NCBI RefSeq assembly: GCF_009498525.1
Contig: NZ_QSNT01000010.1
Coordinates: 62,001-126,000, forward strand
Reading direction: 5' to 3'
Length of the DNA stretch: 64,000 nt
Origin: Rhizobium sp. ICMP 5592
GTDB lineage: Bacteria; Pseudomonadota; Alphaproteobacteria; Rhizobiales; Rhizobiaceae
Shown piece by piece: positions 16,903-26,340 of this stretch (position 1 is the stretch's first letter; the number at the start of each line of letters is the position of its first letter). Made by a program: the position numbers and the translations under genes. Under the pieces are notes generated by a model. It was not told where the DNA came from. It did no database searches and worked only from the letters and a program-made list of their open reading frames with translations.

Positions 16903-17517
16903 ATGCCACGAGCGTTAAAAAATGCCGAACAGGGGGAGCGAACTAGGGCGGCGATCCTGGCATCTGCAATCGAACTTTTCGGTGAGAAAGGATATAGGGC
17001 TACGTCAGTGAGCCAGATCGCCAAGCGGGCGGGGGTAGTACAGTCGGCGCTACATCACCACTTTGGGGCCAAAGAGCAACTCCTCGATGCGGCTCTTAAA
17101 TTGCATTATCCATCTTCTGTCGCAAGACCCGATATGCAAGCTGTAGCGACAGGCAGGACCGAGTTCGTAGATGAAATGATGGAGGCGGCTCGGCGCAATG
17201 TTTCCGATCGACACCTCGTCCGCTTCTTCTCGGTGATGACCGGGGAATCTCTAACGCGAGAACATCCTGCTCACCAATTCTTTGTGAACCGATATGACAT
17301 TGCGCGCGATGGCTTCACGGACGCCATTGCTCAGGCAAAGAGTATCACAAACGATACCGGTCGTGCGCAAGTTTCCCTTCTCGTCTCCATTCTTTTTGCT
17401 ACATCCGACGGGCTGCAGATGCAGTGGCTTCGAAACCCATCCATCGATTTCGTCGCCGGGCTAGAACGCGTGGCAAAGATGGTAGGTGAAGGTATACAGG
17501 CGCTAAGACAGGGGTGA
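16903..17517 (+). CDS. TetR-family transcriptional regulator
   Basis: 204 aa from ATG 16903, with AAGGAG upstream; the open frame back to 16795 has no TetR features. HTH residues are ~20-65 (ERTRAAILASAIELFGEKGY, then VSQIAKRAGVVQSALHHHFG). The C-terminal ligand domain is of a general type. It lies 215 nt after the glucosidase in the same direction and is the best candidate for binding the palindrome at 13039. Confidence 0.88.
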   Translation: MPRALKNAEQGERTRAAILASAIELFGEKGYRATSVSQIAKRAGVVQSALHHHFGAKEQLLDAALKLHYPSSVARPDMQAVATGRTEFVDEMMEAARRNVSDRHLVRFFSVMTGESLTREHPAHQFFVNRYDIARDGFTDAIAQAKSITNDTGRAQVSLLVSILFATSDGLQMQWLRNPSIDFVAGLERVAKMVGEGIQALRQG

Positions 17518-18082
17518 ATTGCTGGCCAAGAGCCATCTGGCTTTTCGGGTTCCCCCGCGTAGACGCCTGCTTCAAGCAACGACGCCCTGGTAAACATGCC
17601 AAATCGTTTTCCCATTTATCATCGTAGCAACGGTTCATCACCGACGGCGATTGATCGCCGCCGTAATCCCTGGATTCGTTGAGATGAACTATCACAATTA
17701 TTTGGTGAATTTGAAGATTCATATTTTTGCACGAATGCCGGAACCAATGGTCGCCTGAGGTAATCTGAGGTTGGGACAACTGCATTCAATTGTGAATTCC
17801 GGCGACCAGCAGAAGGAGGTCGGCGGTGTTGCGTTCCTATTCCCGACGCTCACGGGAAAATGGTGACATCGCTTGCAGCCTAGTGCGTTGTCGGCCGAAT
17901 GACGGACAAAATGGTCGCTCGGATCGTCGCAAAGCTCAATCAGGTGGCGAAACTAATTTCTATATCGGTGAGCAATAGCGCACGAGACTGCGTCCACACC
18001 AACGGTCTGCCAGAGCCATCATCACAGTATTTTCTGCGCAGACGGCAACCATCGACTAAGTTTTAGTCACGTCGCCCTAGGA
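17518..18082. other. Intergenic stretch between two 3' ends
   Basis: About 565 bases between the convergent TetR and LuxR genes. A 55-codon frame from the ATG near 17899 has a basic, low-complexity product without family features; I do not call it. No hairpin with a T-run stood out. Confidence 0.45.
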
Positions 18083-18856
18083 TTAGGCCGTTCCGGGCAA
18101 GGCTCCATTCTCCCGCATAATCAAGGCGGCAAGTTCGGCTCGGTTTGAGCAGCCCTTCTTTTCCATCGCCTTGTTGAGGTGTGTTCGCACCGTGGAGAAG
18201 CCGATGTTCAGCATGTCGCAGATCTCACGATCGCGACAGCCTCGTGCAACGAGAAAAGCGATCTGCCGCTCGCGTGGTGTCAGATTTTCGAAGCGCTCCA
18301 TGCCGTTGGCCATCGCCTTCTTCAAGAAGGGGGAGATGGTGTCGAGAAGCATTTTTTCCCGTTCACTGAAATCCGGGCTCTTCGCAGATCGCCACAGACG
18401 GAAGTCGCCCAGGTCACGATCACCTTCAAACAAGAATACATTGATTCCGTGATGAAGTCCGTCACGCTTTAGGAAATCATTATAGAATTCGGTCCGGATC
18501 AACTCGCTGTATGGGTTGACTTCCTCGATCAAGGTCGCCTTACGCTTTTCGCGTAGCTTGAAGGTATGCGGATCGCGAAACTGATAATACCGCTCATAGT
18601 TCCTGATGTTCTCCGGATCCATGTTGTGGATCAGACCCTTTTCAAACCGGCGCAACCGATCGTTCCAGATGTAAGACGCGGCAAAGTCCGCTCGAACCAG
18701 TTTGACGATATCTTCGAAGACGGCTGTGCGAGCCTCTACATCATTATCAAGACGCGACAGGCGCGCAACAACATCGCCGAAGAGACGTAGCTCTTCCGAT
18801 GTGACGTCCCGAATATATGTTTCCATCTTGCCGTTCTCGCGTTCGATGATGACCAT
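18083..18856 (-). CDS. LuxR-family regulator with GAF-like sensor
   Basis: 257 aa from ATG 18856; an in-frame ATG at 18826 is an alternative, and neither has a strong ribosome site. The frame extends upstream to 19606, but that part runs through the arginase-like gene and is discarded. The C-terminal LuxR HTH is clear (LTPRERQIAFLVARGCRDRE, then STVRTHLNKAMEKKGCSNRA). The N-terminal domain is not the acyl-homoserine-lactone type; it resembles the GAF-like sensor of rhizobial LuxR solos (RTEFYNDFLKRDGLHHG, then GDFRLWRS). It diverges from the arginase-like pair and probably regulates it. Confidence 0.85.
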   Translation of the reverse strand: MVIIERENGKMETYIRDVTSEELRLFGDVVARLSRLDNDVEARTAVFEDIVKLVRADFAASYIWNDRLRRFEKGLIHNMDPENIRNYERYYQFRDPHTFKLREKRKATLIEEVNPYSELIRTEFYNDFLKRDGLHHGINVFLFEGDRDLGDFRLWRSAKSPDFSEREKMLLDTISPFLKKAMANGMERFENLTPRERQIAFLVARGCRDREICDMLNIGFSTVRTHLNKAMEKKGCSNRAELAALIMRENGALPGTA

Positions 18857-18982
18857 GCAGGAATCGTGCCAGAGTCTACTTGCTATTAAGCGCATAAGTG
18901 CCCGAACGTATCGATATTTTTGCCGATAGCCGGGGCATCTTGCAGGTGCATTCTTATCCAACCCTATTGCAAGGAGAGCGCA

Positions 18983-19945
18983 ATGAACACCGACAAATTC
19001 CCCGTCAGCCTCATCGGGCTTCCCTATCTGATGGGTTCGCGTGGCCCCAATCTGGGCTACCAGATGGCGCAGGGCCCCCGCGTACTGCTCGCTCCGGAGA
19101 AAGCGCCGGCAGCGATGCAGGAGTTCTTTTCCGACGTCGAAACGGTCATGATCGAGGACGCAGACGAGCCAAACATTGCGTTTACGGGTGGAGACTACCG
19201 GCTCCTTCCGGTTGGCGACCAGATGTCTCGCGTTCTTGTCCAAAACATTCGTCTCGCTCAGGAAGTTAAGGGAGCACGCGAACGTGGGCGCATCCCCATC
19301 GCTTGCGTAGGCGCTTGTTCGGCTGCGCTCGGAATGGTCGGTGGCGTTGGAGAAACCGAAGGCGAGATCGGTATGATCTGGCTCGATGCCCATGGAGACG
19401 CACAAACGCCTGATACGTCCGAGAACGGGTTTATCGAGGGCATGCCGGTCACCACAATTGCAGGCAAATGCTGGCCTCGATACCGCCGCAAGATCCCGGG
19501 CTTTCGCGAGATCGACGAAAGCCGCATAATCACTATCGGTCTGAGCGAGATGTTCACGCCCACCGCGCGCCGATCTGCGAAAGACGCCCTTGGCACGCTC
19601 GTGCACAAACCGGTTATTGAGGAGCTTGGCTTCGAGGAGGCACTGACCCGTGCGCTGGATAACCTCGCATCAAAGTGTGGCAAGGTCTTCATCCATTTCG
19701 ATACGGACGTGCTGGATCCAACCGTCCTTCGGGCCAATACGCACGCCGCAAACGGAGGTTTGACGGATGAGCAGTGCAAAACGGCATTCCGCCTTATTGG
19801 CGAACGGTTCGAAATCCTTGCCGTAAGCTTCGCGTCCTACGATCCGGTTGTCGACGAACGCGGCCCGCAGGTACTCGTGCCGCTTCTCGTCGCTGCGGCA
19901 AGAGCAGCGGCGGAGGGCCTTGCGCGGCAAGGCAGCTCTTCGTGA
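18983..19945 (+). CDS. Arginase/ureohydrolase-superfamily protein, first of a tandem pair
   Basis: 320 aa from ATG 18983 with AAGGAGAG upstream. Most binuclear Mn motifs are present: D135-A-H137-G-D139 and D240-T-D242-V-L-D-P. The usual first motif GGDHS is VGACS here, so the His equivalent to arginase H101 is C112. Superfamily members hydrolyse guanidino or formimino groups (arginine, agmatine, formiminoglutamate, guanidine). Cys at a metal position suggests altered metal use or another reaction. The next gene starts within its stop (GTGA). It is divergent from a LuxR regulator and convergent with a peptide-type ABC operon, so it probably acts on an imported nitrogen compound. Confidence 0.85.
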   Translation: MNTDKFPVSLIGLPYLMGSRGPNLGYQMAQGPRVLLAPEKAPAAMQEFFSDVETVMIEDADEPNIAFTGGDYRLLPVGDQMSRVLVQNIRLAQEVKGARERGRIPIACVGACSAALGMVGGVGETEGEIGMIWLDAHGDAQTPDTSENGFIEGMPVTTIAGKCWPRYRRKIPGFREIDESRIITIGLSEMFTPTARRSAKDALGTLVHKPVIEELGFEEALTRALDNLASKCGKVFIHFDTDVLDPTVLRANTHAANGGLTDEQCKTAFRLIGERFEILAVSFASYDPVVDERGPQVLVPLLVAAARAAAEGLARQGSSS

Positions 19946-20904
19946 GCACGCCAATTTCACTCATCGGCCTTCCTTATGTTTTCGGGCGGCGCGATGCCTC
20001 GCCACGAAATGCGATGGCACTAGGCCCGAGGGAGTTACTCTCGCACCAGACCCTTCTGAGCGCTCTATCCGAAGGCGGCTGCGATCTTGCCGTCGAATTG
20101 ATTGAGGATGTGGATGATCCCGCGCCGGATGAAACGGCGGGCTATTTCGACGCCAATGTTGCGGGGCTTTTTGCCGGCGACCAGATGAGCCGTCTTCAAG
20201 TGCAGACCGCGCGGCTTGCGCACGCTGTCCGCTACGCAGTGTCTGCCGACCGGATGCCACTGGTGGCAAACGGCGGCTGCACTTGCGCACTTGGAATGGT
20301 TGCGGGCCTCGCAGCGATCGGTGAAATCGGAATGGTGTGGTTTGACGCGCATGATGACGCGGAGACGCCCGAAACCTCGACAAGCGGCCTTGTCGAGGGG
20401 ATGCCCGTCTCGATGATCACCGGGCGATGTTGGCAGGCTTTCTGCCGCCAGATCCCGGGGTTCGAGTCTATCCCGGATGATCGTATTCTAACAATTGGTC
20501 TTCATGAGAAGTACGAACATAAACCAGACCGAGGATTGAAGTCGCCCGGGAGCGTAGTCACGCCGGCCATCGTCAAAAGCAAGGGTTACGATGCCGCGAT
20601 CATCGATGCACTGGCGGATCTCAGGACACGTTGTTCCAAGGTGTACGTTCACGTAGATGTCGACGTTCTGGACCCATCCGTCCTGAAATCGAGCAATCAT
20701 GCCGCAGAAGGTGGCTTGTCTGCCGAACAACTTGCATATGCGTTGGACGCTATCGCAGACAACTTCGAGATCGTCGGCCTGGATTTCAGTTCCTTCGACC
20801 CGACAATCGATCCCCATGGTGTCCACACACTTGTCCCGTTGCTTGTTCATGCTGCGTCAGCATCGACGCGAAGCCGGATACACCGGAACCATTCCCCTGG
20901 CTGA
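19942..20904 (+). CDS. Arginase/ureohydrolase-superfamily protein, second of a tandem pair
   Basis: 320 aa from GTG 19942, overlapping the preceding TGA by three bases; a longer frame back to 19774 lies inside the first gene. Motifs are D135-A-H137-D-D139 and D239-V-D241-V-L-D-P. The first metal motif reads NGGCT, so Cys113 again replaces the His. The two paralogs share framework motifs (SLIGLPY, GDQMSR, EGMPV, KIPGF/QIPGF) but differ widely elsewhere, so they may form a hetero-oligomer or act on successive substrates. That both carry the same His-to-Cys change argues for a conserved subfamily trait rather than decay. Confidence 0.85.
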   Translation: MSTPISLIGLPYVFGRRDASPRNAMALGPRELLSHQTLLSALSEGGCDLAVELIEDVDDPAPDETAGYFDANVAGLFAGDQMSRLQVQTARLAHAVRYAVSADRMPLVANGGCTCALGMVAGLAAIGEIGMVWFDAHDDAETPETSTSGLVEGMPVSMITGRCWQAFCRQIPGFESIPDDRILTIGLHEKYEHKPDRGLKSPGSVVTPAIVKSKGYDAAIIDALADLRTRCSKVYVHVDVDVLDPSVLKSSNHAAEGGLSAEQLAYALDAIADNFEIVGLDFSSFDPTIDPHGVHTLVPLLVHAASASTRSRIHRNHSPG

Positions 20905-20908
20905 GATA

Positions 20909-20936
20909 GAATGGGAGGGGACATCCCCTCCCATTC
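20909..20936. terminator. Bidirectional hairpin terminator
   Basis: GAATGGGAGGGGA (20909-20921) and TCCCCTCCCATTC (20924-20936) are perfect 13-bp arms. The hairpin lies five bases after the arginase-like stop and five before the stop of the convergent binding-protein gene. It has no strong T-run, but position and stability fit a shared terminator. Confidence 0.8.
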
Positions 20937-20940
20937 GCTT

Positions 20941-22503
20941 TCACGCGAACCAGACGGTACGCAGGCTGTACAATGCCGAGTCTACCGTGTAGGGCACGAG
21001 GCCCTTCACATTCGCACGGTAGCCGTTCAAGGTGTTGGCAAAACCCCACACGATGTTTCCTCCGCGCTCATACTCGATCTGCCGCATCTTTGCGATGATA
21101 TCACAGCGCTTCGTGATGTCGGCGGTCGCCATGGCCTGCTTGTGCAGGTCGATGAACTCGGCATCATTCCAGTGCGAAGTGTTGAACGTGCCAGTCGGAA
21201 GCAGGCTGCGCGTTGCGACCGCGAGATATGTGTCCGACAGGAAGTCGACACCGAAGGACCACTGGCCGTATTTCGCGAGATAGGCTCCAACTTCCACGAC
21301 CTTCACGTTGATTGTGACGCCTGCCGCCTTTGCTTGTTCCGCAAAAACCTGCGCGCACTCGATCATTCCGGCGGTTCCGTTGACGGTCACCATTTCAATC
21401 GTCAGGTCCGACTTTCCAGCCTCCTTGAGCAGCTCCTTTGCCTTGGCGATATCCTGCTTGCGTTGCGGGAGCGTGGACTCGCCACATGGCGCGATCGTCC
21501 GACCAGCCATGTCGTTGCCGATCGCGCCATAGCCGGCGAGTGCAATTTTTACCATCTGCTCTCGGTTGGCGATCAGTTTCATCGCCATGCGGACCTTCGG
21601 ATCATCGAAAGGCGCGATGTCGGTGCGCATATAGATCGGAATCGACATCGCCGACGGATTGTTCAGGAGCTTCAAGCTCGGATCGGCTGAAATGACCCGC
21701 GCCTGGGCGAAGGGCATTGTATATGTGATCTCGACTTGACCGCCGCGTAGCGCATTGATCGCTGCGGTATTGTCGTTGATTACGGAGATGACGAGCTGAT
21801 CGACCCATGCCCGCTCGCGGAAATATCCGTCGAAACGGTCGAATACGGATTCTTGACCCGGGGTAAACGAGACATACTTGAATGGGCCGGTTCCTACCGG
21901 CGCCGCCGGGTCGAAATCGCGGGGTACCATCTTCAGATAGCGGTTCGCCCACACTTCGGAGAACAATCCATTCGGAGCCGCGAGCATAAACCTCACCGTG
22001 AGGTCATCGACCTTTTCGACCTTTGTCGGGTCTATAAAGCTGATCAGGGCGGCTCCTTTGGACGGATGCTCCTTATCAAGGATCCGCTTTACCGAATAGA
22101 TGACGTCGTCGGCTGTAAAGTCCTTTCCAGCATGGGTCTTGACGCCAGAGCGAAGGCTAAGCGTCCACTCGGTCGCATCACCGTTTGGAGTAAAGGACTC
22201 CGCCAGGACGAAGCCAACACTGGCGTCCGGCTTGAATTCGCAAAGCCCGTCAAACAGATTGCAGAAGCGTACGATGTCCGAAATCTGGCCCTGTGTCCGA
22301 TGCGGATCAAGTGAATCGGCACTTCCTCCCGGTACTGCAACGCGCATAATTCCGCCCGTCTTGCGCGCCTCGCTCTGCGCCATGGCTGCCGTTGAGATCA
22401 ACGATGATGCGAGAACGCCGGCTGCCCCAATCACGACAGAAGTCCGTAGGAGCTGTCGCCGGGAGACTGATAGCATGCTGGTAAACTTCGTGTCGTTTGA
22501 CAT
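20941..22503 (-). CDS. ABC importer solute-binding protein, family 5 (peptide/opine/nickel type)
   Basis: 520 aa. The N-terminus has a twin-arginine leader (SVSRRQLLRTS, hydrophobic stretch, cleavage near AAMAQS at ~43). The mature protein has the SBP_bac_5 pattern (SLDPHRT, WTLSLRSGVKTHAGKDFTAD, PVGTGPFK). It is periplasmic and delivers ligand to the permeases encoded upstream. It is last in its operon, after permease-permease-fused ATPase. The ligand cannot be read; beside arginase-like and amidase genes, a guanidino compound, opine or short peptide is plausible. Confidence 0.9.
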   Translation of the reverse strand: MSNDTKFTSMLSVSRRQLLRTSVVIGAAGVLASSLISTAAMAQSEARKTGGIMRVAVPGGSADSLDPHRTQGQISDIVRFCNLFDGLCEFKPDASVGFVLAESFTPNGDATEWTLSLRSGVKTHAGKDFTADDVIYSVKRILDKEHPSKGAALISFIDPTKVEKVDDLTVRFMLAAPNGLFSEVWANRYLKMVPRDFDPAAPVGTGPFKYVSFTPGQESVFDRFDGYFRERAWVDQLVISVINDNTAAINALRGGQVEITYTMPFAQARVISADPSLKLLNNPSAMSIPIYMRTDIAPFDDPKVRMAMKLIANREQMVKIALAGYGAIGNDMAGRTIAPCGESTLPQRKQDIAKAKELLKEAGKSDLTIEMVTVNGTAGMIECAQVFAEQAKAAGVTINVKVVEVGAYLAKYGQWSFGVDFLSDTYLAVATRSLLPTGTFNTSHWNDAEFIDLHKQAMATADITKRCDIIAKMRQIEYERGGNIVWGFANTLNGYRANVKGLVPYTVDSALYSLRTVWFA

Positions 22504-22625
22504 GTGAGACCTTTCTGGCGTTCCCCGAGAATTCGAAATGCGCGATGTCTTGATTAAAGGGCGCTGCGCTCCGTGGTATCGACACTAATGACGACCTCCT
22601 TTTGAGAGCGCAGCTTGCGACTCTT

Positions 22626-24383
22626 TCAGGCGAGTTCGAGCGTATTGGCCAAAAGGCTCTTGGTGTACGCAGCCGAGGGGTGGCTCAATACGCTCTCGCT
22701 TGAGCCGATTTCGACAATCTCACCCTTGTCGAGCACCGCCACGCTATCCGCCAGGCTTCGCACCACCCCAAGATTATGCGTAACGAACACCAGGCTCAGT
22801 CCATCGGACATAAGCGATCGAAGGAGCTCAACGATCGCAGCCTGTACGGAGACGTCCAAAGCCGAGGTAATCTCGTCGCAGATCATGACGTCGGGAGAGG
22901 CAAGCAGCGCCCGCGCAATCGCGACACGTTGTTTCTCGCCTCCCGACAGTTCGTTCGGGAACCTATCTATATAGGCGGATCTCAGTTCCACCCGTTCCAG
23001 CGCTGCTTTAATCTGGCGGTCACGATTTTGGTCATCTGAGGTTTGGAAGTGGCCGATAGGGATCGCTAGGTTTCCGCCAATCGTCTTCCTAGGGTTCAAC
23101 GAGCCATAGGGGTTCTGAAAAACGTACTGAAGCTTGCGCCGATCATCGGGAGAACGATGCGCTGCTGACTGGGAAAGCCTTCGTCCCTCAAGAACGATCT
23201 CACCCTTCCAGTCGCTATGCAACCCGATCATGCACCGCGAAAACGTCGTCTTGCCACAGCCGGATTCACCTACGACCGCAAGACATTCACCCCGGGAAAG
23301 CGTCATCGAAACGTCCCGTAGCACAGTCCGGTCACCGTAGCGCGCCGAAAGCGAGAGGACTTCGAGCACCTTGTCATTTTCGAGTATTCTGCTCACCACG
23401 AAAGGGGGAGCGGTCTTGGCTTGGCCATCGATCTCGTCCGCCCGATGGCATGCAACCTCATGGTTCGTAGCCGATTTGCTCGAAAGCGGCGGCGCGGCAG
23501 CGCAGACAGCGGTCGCGTGAGGACAGCGGGCGCGAAAGACGCAGCCGTGCTCCCGATCGCGAAGCGGGGGTGCTTTTCCATCGATTGCCCTGAGCCTACG
23601 GGCCTCCCGCATCGAGGGTACGGCGTCGAGAAGCGAGCGCGTGTATGGATGCGCGGGTCTGGCAAACACATCGTCCTTGCTTCCTGCCTCAACGATGCGC
23701 CCGGCGTAAAGAACCATCACCTTGTCGGCAATATGTGCGACGACGGCCAGGTCATGGGAGACGTAAAGGGTCGCGATACCATGGGCTTGGCAAAGCCGCG
23801 TCATCATGGCCAGCACATCCGCCTGCGTCGATACGTCCAAGCCTGTCGTAGGTTCATCCATGATGACCAGACGCGGACGCGGTGCGACCGCCATTGCAAT
23901 CGCGACGCGCTGCAACTGACCACCCGATAGCTGAGCAGGATATCTGCTGAGGAATTCAGGTGTCGCGGCCAGACCGACTTCGGATATAAGCTCGGCCACT
24001 CTCACCTTCGCGTCATGCAGAGACAGCGCGTCCCGGCCCCGCACCAGTCCCTCGACAAGCTGCTCGCCTATTTTCATCGCCGGGTTCAAAGATGCCGATG
24101 GATCCTGCGGTACATAGGTTATGAGCTTTCCACGAGCCTCATTCCTGGCGCGAGGTGACATGGTCATCAGGTCGGTGCCATCGACGAATATTCGACTTTC
24201 AGTCTGAATGGCGGTCCCGGGCTTGGAAAAGCCGAGCAGGGAAAGCGAGATGGTCGTCTTGCCTGAGCCGGATTCTCCGACGAGGCCCAACACTTCGCCG
24301 GGAGCAATCTCGAAGTTCACATCCTTGACGATCGGAAGACCGGTTGCAGTTGCATCAACCCTCAGGTTTCGAATTCTGATCAC
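22626..24383 (-). CDS. Fused double ATPase of a peptide-type ABC importer (DppD-DppF fusion)
   Basis: 585 aa with two complete ABC domains. The first has Walker A VGESGSGKTT, signature LSGGQLQRV and Walker B LVIMDEPTT; the second has VGESGCGKTT, LSGGEKQRV and VMICDEITSALD. The region near residues 260-310 is the oligopeptide-transporter C-terminal Cys motif (CVFRARCPHATAVC). It energises uptake through the two permeases. GTG start at 24383 with GGAAGGA upstream, two bases after the permease stop. Note E-I in the second Walker B (DEITS) where DEPTS is usual. Confidence 0.92.
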   Translation of the reverse strand: MIRIRNLRVDATATGLPIVKDVNFEIAPGEVLGLVGESGSGKTTISLSLLGFSKPGTAIQTESRIFVDGTDLMTMSPRARNEARGKLITYVPQDPSASLNPAMKIGEQLVEGLVRGRDALSLHDAKVRVAELISEVGLAATPEFLSRYPAQLSGGQLQRVAIAMAVAPRPRLVIMDEPTTGLDVSTQADVLAMMTRLCQAHGIATLYVSHDLAVVAHIADKVMVLYAGRIVEAGSKDDVFARPAHPYTRSLLDAVPSMREARRLRAIDGKAPPLRDREHGCVFRARCPHATAVCAAAPPLSSKSATNHEVACHRADEIDGQAKTAPPFVVSRILENDKVLEVLSLSARYGDRTVLRDVSMTLSRGECLAVVGESGCGKTTFSRCMIGLHSDWKGEIVLEGRRLSQSAAHRSPDDRRKLQYVFQNPYGSLNPRKTIGGNLAIPIGHFQTSDDQNRDRQIKAALERVELRSAYIDRFPNELSGGEKQRVAIARALLASPDVMICDEITSALDVSVQAAIVELLRSLMSDGLSLVFVTHNLGVVRSLADSVAVLDKGEIVEIGSSESVLSHPSAAYTKSLLANTLELA

Positions 24384-24385
24384 GG

Positions 24386-25243
24386 TCAGTCCTTCCCACT
24401 ATCGGTTCGGCCGAGAGAACGAAGCACAGCTTCGGCGAAGATATTTCCGCCGATCGTAAAGACAGCGATGGCGGCGATTGGAGCGATAACTGCCCAGGGT
24501 TGAATGGAGAGCGCATTGCGGTTTTCGTTGATCATGACGCCCCAATCCGCCGAGGGAGGCTGAATGCCGTAGCCGAGGAAACTCAGGCCGGCGAGGAGCG
24601 AGATGGACCACATCAGGCGCAAGCCTGCCTCAACGAGAAGTGGTGTCGCGACATTCGGCAGGATCTGCGTGGCGATTATCCGTGGTCCGGACAAGCCAAT
24701 AGCCCGACAGTATTGGACGTATTCGAGATTCACGACCGAGAGGGCCGCACCCCTGATAACGCGTGAGACGCTCGGAGCCTGTGAAATGCCGACCAAGATC
24801 ACAAGCAGGGCCTTGCCTGGACCCACGACGGTCACGATAAGCAGAACAAAAATTACGCTCGGGAAGGCCAGCTTAACATCCACGAGGCGCATCAGAAGCA
24901 TATCCGTCCAACCCTTGTAAAAGGCGCAAGACAGCCCGATCAGAGCTCCCAGAACGAGACCCAGTGCACTTGCACTGAGTGACATCCATACGAGGCTGGA
25001 ACCGCCATTGAGGAAGCGGGAATAGACATCGCGTCCGAGAAAATCCATGCCGAGCGGTGAGCCGTACTGAGGCACATCGAAGGGCACTCCGACCAGTTCG
25101 GTTGCCCCATATGGTGCGAAGAATGGGCCGAAGACCGCAACCGCGGCGACAAGGATCATCAGCCCGAGACCGACGCTTGTTCTTGCCGAACGGAAAACTC
25201 TTTGCACCGCGATCCTGCGAGGCTTTGATTCGACGTCGTCCAT
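24386..25243 (-). CDS. ABC permease, DppC type
   Basis: 285 aa from ATG 25243, which has AAGGAA well placed; ATG 25261, just after the upstream stop, is an alternative. It has six or so transmembrane helices with the BPD_transp_1 EAA loop (YVQYCRAIGLSGPRIIATQ, then LPNVATPLLV) and the N-terminal OppC pattern (PFDVPQYGSPLGMDFLGRD). It pairs with the DppB-type permease encoded immediately upstream. Confidence 0.9.
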   Translation of the reverse strand: MDDVESKPRRIAVQRVFRSARTSVGLGLMILVAAVAVFGPFFAPYGATELVGVPFDVPQYGSPLGMDFLGRDVYSRFLNGGSSLVWMSLSASALGLVLGALIGLSCAFYKGWTDMLLMRLVDVKLAFPSVIFVLLIVTVVGPGKALLVILVGISQAPSVSRVIRGAALSVVNLEYVQYCRAIGLSGPRIIATQILPNVATPLLVEAGLRLMWSISLLAGLSFLGYGIQPPSADWGVMINENRNALSIQPWAVIAPIAAIAVFTIGGNIFAEAVLRSLGRTDSGKD

Positions 25244-25262
25244 GGTGATTTCCTTGCTCATT

Positions 25263-26228
25263 TCAGGCGCCTCGGCTGGGTGGAGTGAGGAGCGCAGCCG
25301 CAAGGTCCGCGATCATGTTCGAAAGAAGAAAAGTGGATGCGATGACCAGAACGATGAATTGTACGACCGGAATATCACGGTTTCCTACTGCGTCGGTCAG
25401 TGCCGTGCCCATGCCGGGATAGCCGAAGACATATTCCACAACGACAATGCCGCCGACAGACAAGGCAAAGACGTTCGCCGCTGCCTGGATTGCCGGGACT
25501 GCCGCGTTCGGCAGCGCGTGGCGGAAAAGAATTCTGTTCGAAGATATTCCCTTGAGCCGGGCGAACTGGACGTAATCCGAGGCGAGAACATCAATCATGG
25601 CCCCGCGAACGAGACGGTATAGATATGTTGTCTGCAGCAGGAAGAGCGTCGTGACCGGCAGCACATATGCGCCAAGCTGGTCGTAGAACGGCTTGGTCGG
25701 CGACAAAAGCGAGACCGCTGGCACGATATGAAAGATGTTGGTGCTAAAGACCACGACCAGCAGCAGTCCGAGCACGAATTCCGGAAGCGCGTTCACGCCA
25801 AGCGACGCCGCCATTGCTGCGCGGTCGAACCATGTGTCTTTGCGGTTTGCCGTGACGACCCCTAGCAGAACAGAGAATGGCAACGTCAGTGCCATGGACA
25901 TCACGACGAGGACAAACGAGTTCGCAACGCGCGGCCCGACAAGGTCTGCGACAGCGCGATTCGACGCAGCGGAAACCCCGAGATCTCCATGCAGGAGTGA
26001 CGCCACCCAGTGGAGATATTGCTCAGCAGGGGGAAGATTGAGCCCGAGCTGGACGCGCAAAGCCTCTACCTGTTCGGCACCTGCGTCCTTTCCGAGGATC
26101 GTTCTGGCGACATCGCCGGGCAACCCCTGCGTCGCCATGAAGATCAGAATAGATACCAAGACGAGCGTGATGAGGCTCAAGCCAATCCGTCGACAGATCA
26201 GCCCCGCCTGCTTTGAAGCAATGCTCAT
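25263..26228 (-). CDS. ABC permease, DppB type
   Basis: 321 aa from ATG 26228, preceded by GGGAGAG; an upstream GTG at 26255 lacks a good site. Polytopic, with the DppB N-terminal pattern (LPGDVARTILGKDA) and EAA loop (YVQFARLKGISSNRILFRHA). It is the first gene of the permease-permease-ATPase-binding protein operon that ends at 20941. Confidence 0.9.
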   Translation of the reverse strand: MSIASKQAGLICRRIGLSLITLVLVSILIFMATQGLPGDVARTILGKDAGAEQVEALRVQLGLNLPPAEQYLHWVASLLHGDLGVSAASNRAVADLVGPRVANSFVLVVMSMALTLPFSVLLGVVTANRKDTWFDRAAMAASLGVNALPEFVLGLLLVVVFSTNIFHIVPAVSLLSPTKPFYDQLGAYVLPVTTLFLLQTTYLYRLVRGAMIDVLASDYVQFARLKGISSNRILFRHALPNAAVPAIQAAANVFALSVGGIVVVEYVFGYPGMGTALTDAVGNRDIPVVQFIVLVIASTFLLSNMIADLAAALLTPPSRGA

Positions 26229-26310
26229 TAAAATTGCTCTCCCAGATATTTTCACCCATCACAGCCTACGGCAGCCACCGGCTATCGCCATCGACATAAA
26301 TAACGATGTG

Positions 26311-26340
26311 GTGTGATCCCGGTGATAGGATGGATCACGC
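26311..26340. promoter_or_regulatory. Inverted repeat upstream of the peptide-type ABC operon
   Basis: GTGATCC (26313-26319) and GGATCAC (26332-26338) are exact reverse complements, extended by flanking G-C and G-T pairs, around a 12-nt centre. It lies 85-115 bases before the first permease start and after the end of the amide-type importer operon. No T-run follows on the minus strand, so an operator is more likely than a terminator. Confidence 0.4.

Noticed and set aside
17899..18066. Possible 55-codon gene
   Set aside because: No ribosome site, no recognisable features, and it lies between convergent genes.
18083..19606. A single 507-codon minus-strand frame extending the LuxR gene upstream
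   Set aside because: The upstream half is antisense to the arginase-like gene, is rich in Arg/His/Asp without domain features, and the LuxR protein is complete from 18856.
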